Below, one piece after another: positions 7,473 to 13,853 of a stretch of 16,681 bases of DNA (position 1 is the stretch's first letter; the number at the start of each line of letters is the position of its first letter). The stretch covers positions 1-16,681 of the forward strand of contig CALETH010000139.1 of the NCBI GenBank assembly GCA_937920105.1, in the 5' to 3' direction. The translations under genes were made by a program, and so were the position numbers. This DNA is from an uncultured Bacteroidota bacterium (GTDB taxonomy: Bacteria; Bacteroidota; Ignavibacteria; UBA10030; UBA8401). The notes under the pieces were generated by a model. That model ran no database searches. It was given only the letters and a program-made list of their open reading frames with translations, and was not told the DNA's origin.

Positions 7473-8492
7473 ATGTTCTCAAAATTACCAATCATAGTAT
7501 TTGTAATAATAATATCTACTCTTAACGGCATTGCCCAATCCAAAGTTGGTACAACCGCTGCACAATTTTTGGGAATTCCTGTTGGTGCAAAAGGCATTGC
7601 CATGGGTGGAGCCTTTGTTGCTTCTGCAACTGATGCCACATCACTCTATTGGAATCCCGGTGCTGCAGCACAAACCACAAATTCTGAATTTGTTTTTTCC
7701 AATACAGAATGGTTAGTGCAAACAAAATTTCAATGGTTTGGGTTATTAGTAAAATTAGATAATGAAAATACCTTTGGAGTCAACATCACCAATCTCGGAT
7801 ATGGAGAAGAGGAAATCACAACAGAAAGTTCTCCCGAAGGAACAGGAGAACGATGGTCTGCCAATGATTTTGCTTTTGCACTTTCCTATTCGCGAAGATT
7901 GACCGATAAATTTTCTATTGGTGGTTCGGCAAAATATGTTACTCAAAGAATATGGAATGAATCTGCCAGCACAATGACATTTGATGTTGGTTTATTATAT
8001 GTTACGGATTTTAACGGAATGCGATTAGGAATGTCAATGTCCAACTTTGGTGGAGATTTAACCTTAGATGGACGCGATTTGTATGAAAAATTAGATACCG
8101 AAGGAGAAAGTACATTAGTTGGTAAACTCAAAACGGATGCGTGGCCTACGCCATTATTTTTTAGAGTGGGAGTTGCAATGGATGTGATAAAAAATGATAT
8201 GGTAACAGCAACGCTTGCCGTAGATGCATTACGTCCGAATGATAGTGATGAATCAGTCAATCTTGGAACAGAAATTGGTTGGCAAAATATGATTTTTGTA
8301 AGAGGAGGCTATAAATCATTTCTTTCTAAAGAATCTTTTTATAATAGAGAAACACAACAAGAAGGACTTTCTTTAGGAGCCGGCTTAAAATATACGATGG
8401 AAAATATCGCTTCAATAGAAGTCAATTATGCTTTTTACAAATTTGGTTCTTTTGGAAATTTAAATACCATTGCTTTAGCAATAGGATTTTAA
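7473..8492 (+). CDS. PorV/PorQ-family outer-membrane beta-barrel protein
   Basis: The 339-residue protein has a signal peptide (MFSKLPIIVFVIIISTLNGIAQ) followed by the family hallmark at about 34-65: GIPVGAKGIAMGGAFVASAT then DATSLYWNPGAAA. The remainder alternates amphipathic strands and ends in ALAIGF, as expected for a FadL/PorV-type barrel. In the type IX secretion system PorV binds C-terminal-domain cargo after passage through the SprA translocon and shuttles it to the PorU sortase; PorQ and further paralogues have related or unknown tasks. This family is often expanded in Ignavibacteria-like genomes, so this copy may be specialised for neighbouring cargo rather than the general T9SS component. 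It lies between the IDND-repeat protein and two genes for T9SS cargo. PorV proper is usually slightly longer. The family call is firm; the exact role is inferred. Confidence 0.88.
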   Translation: MFSKLPIIVFVIIISTLNGIAQSKVGTTAAQFLGIPVGAKGIAMGGAFVASATDATSLYWNPGAAAQTTNSEFVFSNTEWLVQTKFQWFGLLVKLDNENTFGVNITNLGYGEEEITTESSPEGTGERWSANDFAFALSYSRRLTDKFSIGGSAKYVTQRIWNESASTMTFDVGLLYVTDFNGMRLGMSMSNFGGDLTLDGRDLYEKLDTEGESTLVGKLKTDAWPTPLFFRVGVAMDVIKNDMVTATLAVDALRPNDSDESVNLGTEIGWQNMIFVRGGYKSFLSKESFYNRETQQEGLSLGAGLKYTMENIASIEVNYAFYKFGSFGNLNTIALAIGF

Positions 8493-8509
8493 AGATTTAA
8501 TCGTAAGTA

Positions 8510-8531
8510 GGAATGGTTGCAAAACCATTCC
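8510..8531. repeat. Hairpin repeat, family 2, copy A (GTAGGAAYGG type)
   Basis: GGAATGGTT (8510-8518) and AACCATTCC (8523-8531) form a perfect 9-bp stem closed by GCAA, a GNRA-type tetraloop. It lies 17 nt after the PorV-like stop codon but is followed by A-rich, not T-rich, DNA. The start GTAGGAA and the central TGCAAA recur at 13771-13796. Confidence 0.65.
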
Positions 8532-8546
8532 ATAAAAAGAAAAAAC

Positions 8547-8577
8547 GTCATTCCCGCACGCTTTTAGCGGGAATCCA
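8547..8577. repeat. Dispersed palindromic repeat, family 1, copy C
   Basis: GTCATTCCCGC and GCGGGAATCCA flank a 9-nt centre; arms ATTCCCGC (8550-8557) and GCGGGAAT (8567-8574) are perfect. It is the best-formed copy and lies 56 nt before the next start codon. The GC-rich arms stand out from the AT-rich surroundings. Confidence 0.78.
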
Positions 8578-8622
8578 GATTTTTGCAACAAAAAACAATT
8601 AACTAATTTACTAATTTATTAT

Positions 8623-8627
8623 AGGAG
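8623..8627 (+). promoter_or_regulatory. Ribosome-binding site of the module-protein gene
   Basis: AGGAG, 6 nt before the ATG at 8634. It is the clearest plus-strand ribosome-binding site in the window and fixes this start. Confidence 0.65.
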
Positions 8628-8633
8628 TAAAGT

Positions 8634-10631
8634 ATGAAAAAGATACTTTCTATTTGTTTGTTTGCACTTTTTTGTAGTTCAATAGGAAGTGCACAAATGA
8701 AAAACGTAACATTTATCGTCAACACAGCAACGGTGAGTGATACTATCGGTCCAAATTCGGTTGTTCAAATTAGAGGAAGTAAAGCGCCTCTCTATTGGGA
8801 AGATACTACCAAAGCAGTATTAACAAATATTGGTGGAGATTATTGGAGTTGGACAGGTCAGTTTAATGTTGATGATACTATTCGTTTTAAAATCCATCCA
8901 GGAAGTTGGGAAAGTAATTTAAATCCTGCTGACCCACTTGGCGGAGGAGACCGTTCTTATATTGTTACGAATAATGATACTATTCTCCCAGTTCAATTCC
9001 CAAATTTTACGGGTAATAATCAAGACCAATATTGGAGACCTTGGACAGCAATTGCTGACACATTTATTAATGTGTATTTTCGTGTAAATATGGATGCTGT
9101 GATAAATGGAGATTATCCTTCAATTGCATGGGATGATGCATATTATACTTCTATAGCTGTTCGTGGTGGTGGAAAACCTGGTGATGATTTAAGTTGGGGT
9201 GCATCATCTTATTTACAACGAGAAGGACAAACAGGGTTTTTCTCTGGAAGATTAAAATTTAGAAAATCTAATTTTACTGTAGGCGAGAAAGTTGAATATA
9301 AATTTTTAATTGGTAGTGATTGGGGAAAAGATGAATTACAAGGAGGGAAACCAAATCGTTCTTTTAATATACCAGTGGGATTAGCAGATACAACTTTATA
9401 TTGGGCTTATTTTGATAACCAAAAGCCCGTTACACGAGAAAATAAAGATACAGTTGTTGTAAAATATCGTGTGAATATGGCAACCGCAATCCAAAAAGGT
9501 GGTTTTTCTAATGCAGATACAATAGTCGTGCAATCAGGATTTTTTGGAACGTCGACAGAATCAGGACGTGAAAAAGAATTGATAAAGCAAGGATTTACTG
9601 GGTCTATTTATGAAGTTATGGATACAATTATTACTTCTGTTAATAAACCTCTTGATTATCAATATTATTTAAAGAAAAACGGAAATAACATACGAGAAAA
9701 CTATTTTAACTTTCAATATTCTGGTTCTATTTCAACAGAGCAAGAACGAAGACAAATGATAGTTCCTTCTAAGTCATTTACAATATTAGATACTGTTACA
9801 AGCGTTAATAATGCTCGTCGTCAACCAATATTTCCAAATCAAAAAAATCTTGCTCAAAATGTACGAGTAAAATGGGTTGTAAATATGAAACCAGCATATT
9901 ACCAAATTTTACTTGGTGGAGATAGTTTGAAAGACCAACAAGGAAATGCTCATGTAAAATTTGTTGATAGTATTAAAGCATGGGGAGTTTGGATGAATGG
10001 TCCTGCTGTAGGTGGTTGGGATGATAATGGAACCTATTGGGGACTCAATTTGAGAAATAATGTAAATAAAAAATTATGGGATGATGGTACTCATGGTGAT
10101 GCTACTGCCAATGATACAATTTACACATTTGAAAGATTGTATACCACAAGCGATAAACTAGGTCAAGAATTCAAACTTGGTATTTACGGTGGAGATAATG
10201 AAAGTAACTATGGATTAAATCATTATGAAAATATTGTTGATATAGATACAGTCTACACCATATACACTCAATGGGGAAGCATCAATCCTAATTTCTATGA
10301 TGCATGGGATTATGATTTACAACAACCAAAAAATCCAACCAGTGTAAAATCACAACCAGGTGTTGTAGAAAAATTTGAGTTAAGTCAAAATTATCCAAAC
10401 CCATTTAATCCAACAACAACCATTAATTTCTCAGTTCCAAAACAAGCAGCAGTAAAAATGGTTATCTATAACATGTTGGGACAAGAAGTAGCAACTGTTG
10501 TGAACGAAACATTAAAAGCAGGAAAACACTCTGTTGCCTTTAATGCATCTCGGTATGCAAGCGGTATCTACTTCTATAAAATGACTGCTGGAGATTTTGT
10601 TGAAGTCAAAAAAATGATTTTAATGAAATAA
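8634..10631 (+). CDS. Secreted multi-module carbohydrate-binding-like protein with T9SS sorting domain
   Basis: The 665-residue protein has a signal peptide (MKKILSICLFALFCSSIGSAQ). It contains about four beta-sandwich-like modules, each opening with a V-N-(T/M) strand: roughly 24-125 (VTFIVNTATV), 145-262 (VYFRVNMDAV), 274-390 (VKYRVNMATA) and 410-545 (VKWVVNMKPA). Modules 1 and 2 carry patterns such as GDYWSWTGQF, EYKFLIGSDWG and NRSFNIP that resemble starch-binding CBM20/CBM48-type or SusE/F-like domains. Module 4 has WDDGTHGDATANDTIYT, common in secreted FCB proteins. No catalytic residues were recognised. Residues 581-665 (FELSQNYPNPFNPTTTINF to KKMILMK) are a T9SS type-A sorting domain, normally cleaved when the protein is anchored or released at the surface. 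The gene precedes the amylase, so glucan binding is a reasonable inference. The exact module family needs a profile search. Confidence 0.85.
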   Translation: MKKILSICLFALFCSSIGSAQMKNVTFIVNTATVSDTIGPNSVVQIRGSKAPLYWEDTTKAVLTNIGGDYWSWTGQFNVDDTIRFKIHPGSWESNLNPADPLGGGDRSYIVTNNDTILPVQFPNFTGNNQDQYWRPWTAIADTFINVYFRVNMDAVINGDYPSIAWDDAYYTSIAVRGGGKPGDDLSWGASSYLQREGQTGFFSGRLKFRKSNFTVGEKVEYKFLIGSDWGKDELQGGKPNRSFNIPVGLADTTLYWAYFDNQKPVTRENKDTVVVKYRVNMATAIQKGGFSNADTIVVQSGFFGTSTESGREKELIKQGFTGSIYEVMDTIITSVNKPLDYQYYLKKNGNNIRENYFNFQYSGSISTEQERRQMIVPSKSFTILDTVTSVNNARRQPIFPNQKNLAQNVRVKWVVNMKPAYYQILLGGDSLKDQQGNAHVKFVDSIKAWGVWMNGPAVGGWDDNGTYWGLNLRNNVNKKLWDDGTHGDATANDTIYTFERLYTTSDKLGQEFKLGIYGGDNESNYGLNHYENIVDIDTVYTIYTQWGSINPNFYDAWDYDLQQPKNPTSVKSQPGVVEKFELSQNYPNPFNPTTTINFSVPKQAAVKMVIYNMLGQEVATVVNETLKAGKHSVAFNASRYASGIYFYKMTAGDFVEVKKMILMK

Positions 10632-10670
10632 GTAATGGAGTAGATAAGTATATAAGTAAATGAGAAATAG

Positions 10671-10690
10671 CCCCGACATTTATGTCGGGG
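10671..10690. repeat. Perfect palindrome CCCCGACAT-TT-ATGTCGGGG
   Basis: Nine-base perfect arms around TT, 39 nt after the stop codon of the module-protein gene. The following DNA is A-rich, so it is not an obvious plus-strand terminator. ATCGGGGCG in the centre of the repeat at 3407-3452 recalls its right arm. Confidence 0.6.
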
Positions 10691-10711
10691 AACATAATAA
10701 CAAAAATAAAA

Positions 10712-10727
10712 TTGGACTTTAGTCCAA
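10712..10727. repeat. Perfect palindrome TTGGACT-TT-AGTCCAA
   Basis: Seven-base perfect arms around TT, built like the neighbouring element at 10671-10690 (arms meeting at TT) but with different arm sequence. Function unknown. Confidence 0.5.
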
Positions 10728-10731
10728 CATT

Positions 10732-10776
10732 GTAGAAACGGGTTTGTTCTGTTTCTGCGGAATGTAAATCCGTTAC
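10732..10776. repeat. Degenerate hairpin pair, possible family 2 relic
   Basis: GTAGAAACGGGTTTG opens like family 2 (GTAGGAAYGG). It is followed by CTGTTTCTGC, which pairs partly with GTAGAAACGG, and by CGGA-ATGTAAA-TCCG, a small hairpin. It looks like a decayed or nested copy. The assignment is by eye. Confidence 0.35.
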
Positions 10777-10779
10777 TCT

Positions 10780-10817
10780 AAAAGCCATCTTGTAAAAACA
10801 GGATGGCTTTTGTTTTT
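10780..10817 (+). terminator. Rho-independent terminator downstream of the module-protein gene
   Basis: AAAAGCCATCTTGT (10780-10793) pairs with ACAGGATGGCTTTT (10798-10811), one pair being a G-T wobble, around an AAAA loop. GTTTTT follows directly. The A-run on the left makes it potentially bidirectional. It separates the module-protein gene from the amylase gene, suggesting the amylase has its own promoter. Confidence 0.75.
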
Positions 10818-10830
10818 ATACATGGCAATT

Positions 10831-10863
10831 AACCCTGCCAGCGTTTATAACGCTGGCAGGGTT
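10831..10863. repeat. Long perfect palindrome with 15-bp arms
   Basis: AACCCTGCCAGCGTT (10831-10845) and its exact complement (10849-10863) flank TAT. The GC-rich arms contrast strongly with the surrounding AT-rich DNA. It starts 13 nt after the terminator and ends about 90 nt before the amylase start codon. Only a short T-run (TTT, 10862-10864) follows, so it is more likely a mobile palindromic unit than a second terminator. Confidence 0.7.
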
Positions 10864-10953
10864 TGGGGCACAGAAAAAACATTTGTCTCTTTTCTATTTA
10901 ATAAGTATTTTGATAAATATTTATTAAATAATTTCTTATCGTAAGGGGAATGT

Positions 10954-13731
10954 ATGAAAAAAAAATCTTTACTGATTTTTTTGTTTTTTGCTACACACAC
11001 ACTTTTTGCTAATTCATCTGATAGCGTTACCATCACATTTCGAGCACACAAACCATCAAGCCCAACAATGTTTGTTCCCGGGCAGTTTAATAATTGGGGA
11101 CCAAACTCCAACGGAAATATTTCTCCCGGTGCCGCTTCACAAATGACATACAATGCTTTACTTTCTGCTTGGCTCAAAACATATACATTTAAAATTCATG
11201 ACCCATCCCGTACACCATTAGGGGATTCTGTCTATCAATATAAAATGAATCAAGGAGGGATTTCTTCTGGTTGGATGAGTGACCCCCTTAATCCTGAAAC
11301 AAATCCTGCAGATAATAATAATTCTGTGCTTCGTCTTTCCAAATTATTTTGGTTTCAATATTATGCAACGGAAACTAACAATCAAATTTCCAAAATCACC
11401 ATTGGTTTGGTTCATGCAAATAGTGATACAATAAAATCTATAGAATGTTATTCAGGAATAAATAAAGAATCTGCTCTTACATCAACTGATATTACACAAT
11501 TTTACAATGATACCTTACGAATTCTTGATTATACATTATTGCAACCAATTCCTACATTAGGATATATAAAATTAATAGCAAAAAATAATTTAGGAGATTC
11601 AATAGTTTTTGAAAAAGGCGGATACACCATCCAACAAATTTCTCTCCCAACCTATGCAAAACATGGAGTAACATTACCAAGTTTAGAATCCAATGATTCT
11701 ACCACATTTCGTTTGCGAGTTGGTGAAAGAAATTTAGTATTATTACGAATTGCTCCTGTAGGACAATCATTATTTTCGGTTACACCAGTTGCATTACGAA
11801 AAAATCCTACGACAAATGATTGGTGGTTAAATATGAAACTTTTGCCAAATACTACGTACGAATATCTTTATGAATTTGAAGATGGAAAACAAATTACTGA
11901 CCCTTGGGGAAGATATGTGGGAAATTTTGGAACACGTTTTTCTACAGGTGCTGATGGCTTAACTGCAGATAATTTTGTGTGGGATGCTTCTAATTATCAA
12001 AGACCACCGTTAAACAAAGCAATTATTTATGAACTTCATGTTGGTGAATTTGCTGGTGGATATTATAACAAACCATCCGGAACAGCAACATTTAATGATT
12101 TAAAAAATCTGCTTCCATATTTTGATTCTCTTGGTGTTAATGTGTTAGAACTTATGCCGATTAATGATTACGGAATTGTTGGAAAATCAGGAAATTCTTG
12201 GGGATATGACCTTAATTCCTATTTTGCTCTTGAGCCCGCTTATGGAACACCTGCCGATTTTAAATCCTTAGTGAACGAAGCACACAAAAAAGGAATTGCA
12301 ATTATTTTAGATGTTGTCTTTAATCATCAAACAGAGGAAAGTCCATTATGGAAAATGCAGCCCAATGAAACAACCAATCCATATTTTAAGTCTTATAATG
12401 ATTTACGATATAATGAAAACGCATTATTCTTTTTCAAAGATATAGACCATTGGACTGATGAAACGCAAGAATTAATTACCAACGTATTACAAATGTGGGT
12501 GGAAGAATATAAGATAGATGGTTTTCGTTATGATTTTACAACAGGAATTGGTTGGAATGTTAACGAACCAACAAAAGGAATTTTGGGTTGGACTCACAAA
12601 ATTGATTCTCTATATAATGGTGAAATTTATCAAATTGCAGAACACCTTCCAGAAAGCCCTGCACTTATCTATCATAGTGATTTAACAGGCGGATGGCATG
12701 ATAGTTTTCGTGATGAGATATTTGATGAAGCACGATTTAGAAATACTACATTAACAGAATTTGAAAATCTTGTATTAGGTTTAGGTGCATACCCGGGAAA
12801 TAACACACCATCAACACCTTCAAGTTATGCTGATAGAACTGAGCCAGTAAATTTTTCTATCAATCACGATGAGCAATCATTAATTTATGAAATGACTACA
12901 TGGCAAGGTGTTTCGGTGGATGATGCAGTATTGCGAGATAAATTGTATGCAACATTTATTTTCACTTCGCTGGGAAGTCCGATGCTTTGGCAAGGGCAGG
13001 AATTTAGTGCACCACGCGGTTGGCAAAATGATAATCAAAAATTATCATATCGTCCGTTGGAGTGGAATTTTCTTTCAACCGAACGAGGAAAAACGCATTA
13101 CCATTATTACCGTTCTTTAATACAACAACGAAGAAATAATCCTGCATTATATAATGGAACGTTGCAAAAATTACAAAAATTAGATGCACAAAAAACATTA
13201 GTATGGGGTTTTGATGACCAAGCAACAAGTTCTCAAGTTGTTATTATTGCAAACTTAAGTAATACACAACAAACAGTAAAAAATGTACCATGGCTTAACA
13301 CTGGAAATTGGTATGATATTTTTACACAAAATATTTTGTCTGTTTCCACTACACCAGTTGATAGCATTATTCTTCCTGCCTATACAGCGAAAGTGTTTTC
13401 TAATAAAAGTAATAGTGAATTAGGAATTCCAACATCAGTTCATCACAATAATAATAATTGGTTTCCTACAGATTTTGGATTATCACAAAACTATCCCAAT
13501 CCATTTAATCCAACAACGAATATCAAATTTCAGATTGCGAAGAACGAATTTGTAACATTGAAAGTGTATGATATTATTGGAAGAGAAATTACTACTTTAG
13601 TGAATGAAGAAGTAAAAGCCGGAAATTATTATGTAACATTTGATGCAAGCAAACTTTCCAGTGGAATGTATTTTTACAAAATTGTTGCTGGAAATTTTAT
13701 TGAAGTGAAAAAAATGGTGGTGATGAAGTAG
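10954..13731 (+). CDS. Secreted GH13 alpha-amylase-family enzyme with N-terminal glucan-binding-like domains and T9SS sorting domain
   Basis: The 925-residue protein has a signal peptide (MKKKSLLIFLFFATHTLFAN). Residues 23-130 are CBM48/AMPK-like (VPGQFNNWG; WMSDPLNPETNPAD). An Ig-like segment follows at about 131-240, then a second CBM48-like domain at about 255-345. The TIM barrel starts near 354 (NKAIIYELHVGEF). The GH13 signature regions are present: I DVVFNH (453-458), II DGFRYD (522-527), III IAEHLPE with E563, IV INHDE with D639. The expected triad is therefore Asp527 (nucleophile), Glu563 (acid/base) and Asp639 (stabiliser). A C-terminal beta domain spans about 748-826, then a T9SS sorting domain (841-925, FGLSQNYPNPFNPTT to KKMVVMK). 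It should cleave or rearrange alpha-glucans outside the cell; hydrolase, debranching or branching specificity cannot be told by eye. AAGGGGA precedes the start. Confidence 0.93.
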   Translation: MKKKSLLIFLFFATHTLFANSSDSVTITFRAHKPSSPTMFVPGQFNNWGPNSNGNISPGAASQMTYNALLSAWLKTYTFKIHDPSRTPLGDSVYQYKMNQGGISSGWMSDPLNPETNPADNNNSVLRLSKLFWFQYYATETNNQISKITIGLVHANSDTIKSIECYSGINKESALTSTDITQFYNDTLRILDYTLLQPIPTLGYIKLIAKNNLGDSIVFEKGGYTIQQISLPTYAKHGVTLPSLESNDSTTFRLRVGERNLVLLRIAPVGQSLFSVTPVALRKNPTTNDWWLNMKLLPNTTYEYLYEFEDGKQITDPWGRYVGNFGTRFSTGADGLTADNFVWDASNYQRPPLNKAIIYELHVGEFAGGYYNKPSGTATFNDLKNLLPYFDSLGVNVLELMPINDYGIVGKSGNSWGYDLNSYFALEPAYGTPADFKSLVNEAHKKGIAIILDVVFNHQTEESPLWKMQPNETTNPYFKSYNDLRYNENALFFFKDIDHWTDETQELITNVLQMWVEEYKIDGFRYDFTTGIGWNVNEPTKGILGWTHKIDSLYNGEIYQIAEHLPESPALIYHSDLTGGWHDSFRDEIFDEARFRNTTLTEFENLVLGLGAYPGNNTPSTPSSYADRTEPVNFSINHDEQSLIYEMTTWQGVSVDDAVLRDKLYATFIFTSLGSPMLWQGQEFSAPRGWQNDNQKLSYRPLEWNFLSTERGKTHYHYYRSLIQQRRNNPALYNGTLQKLQKLDAQKTLVWGFDDQATSSQVVIIANLSNTQQTVKNVPWLNTGNWYDIFTQNILSVSTTPVDSIILPAYTAKVFSNKSNSELGIPTSVHHNNNNWFPTDFGLSQNYPNPFNPTTNIKFQIAKNEFVTLKVYDIIGREITTLVNEEVKAGNYYVTFDASKLSSGMYFYKIVAGNFIEVKKMVVMK

Positions 13732-13734
13732 TTT

Positions 13735-13755
13735 TCAGTAGTCAGAATTCAGTAA
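13735..13755. repeat. Three TCAG heptamers after the amylase stop codon
   Basis: TCAGTAG, TCAGAAT and TCAGTAA follow at a 7-nt period, starting 4 nt after the stop codon. The entry GTTTTCAGT is identical to that at 3371-3379, after the TonB receptor gene. Confidence 0.5.
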
Positions 13756-13770
13756 AGTAATTTATAAGAT

Positions 13771-13796
13771 GTAGGAACGGATGCAAATTTGTTCCT
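13771..13796. repeat. Hairpin repeat, family 2, copy B
   Basis: GTAGGAACGGATGCAAA followed by TTTGTTCC aligns with the copy at 8508-8531: the same start GTAGGAA, the same central TGCAAA and the same end TTCC. Pairing is GGAAC (13774-13778) with GTTCC (13791-13795), weaker inside. It lies downstream of the amylase gene, as copy A lies downstream of the PorV-like gene. Confidence 0.5.
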
Positions 13797-13853
13797 TTGT
13801 ATTTCATCTTGTTTTTATGAGATTGTGTTGTTATTTACAAAAATATTTTTTCC

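Larger units (their letters stand above)
10632..10953. other. Gene-free 322-bp stretch rich in hairpins
   Basis: No coding frame with a credible start is visible here. It holds four well-formed palindromes (10671-10690, 10712-10727, 10780-10811, 10831-10863) and a degenerate hairpin region at about 10732-10776, described separately. The last 90 nt are AT-rich and should contain the promoter and leader of the amylase gene, but no promoter could be picked with confidence. Confidence 0.6.

Noticed and set aside
7943..8260. Antisense open frame inside the PorV-like gene
   Set aside because: It is fully contained in a strongly supported barrel gene and has no recognisable product.
7473..8492. Naming the barrel gene porV
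   Set aside because: The family is clear, but paralogues PorV, PorQ and others cannot be separated by eye, and core T9SS genes are not next to it.
3407..8577. The GTCATTCC repeats as a CRISPR array
   Set aside because: There are only three copies, separated by kilobases, with variable centres and no regular spacers.
8510..8577. The hairpins at 8510-8531 and 8547-8577 as rho-independent terminators
   Set aside because: Neither is directly followed by a strong T-run on the plus strand; the first is followed by A-rich DNA.
10954..13731. Calling the GH13 enzyme a glycogen branching enzyme (glgB)
   Set aside because: CBM48-like domains and the YELHVGEF opening recall that group, but the protein is exported with a T9SS tail and region III (IAEHLPE) is not the branching-enzyme type. 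A symbol would overstate the evidence.
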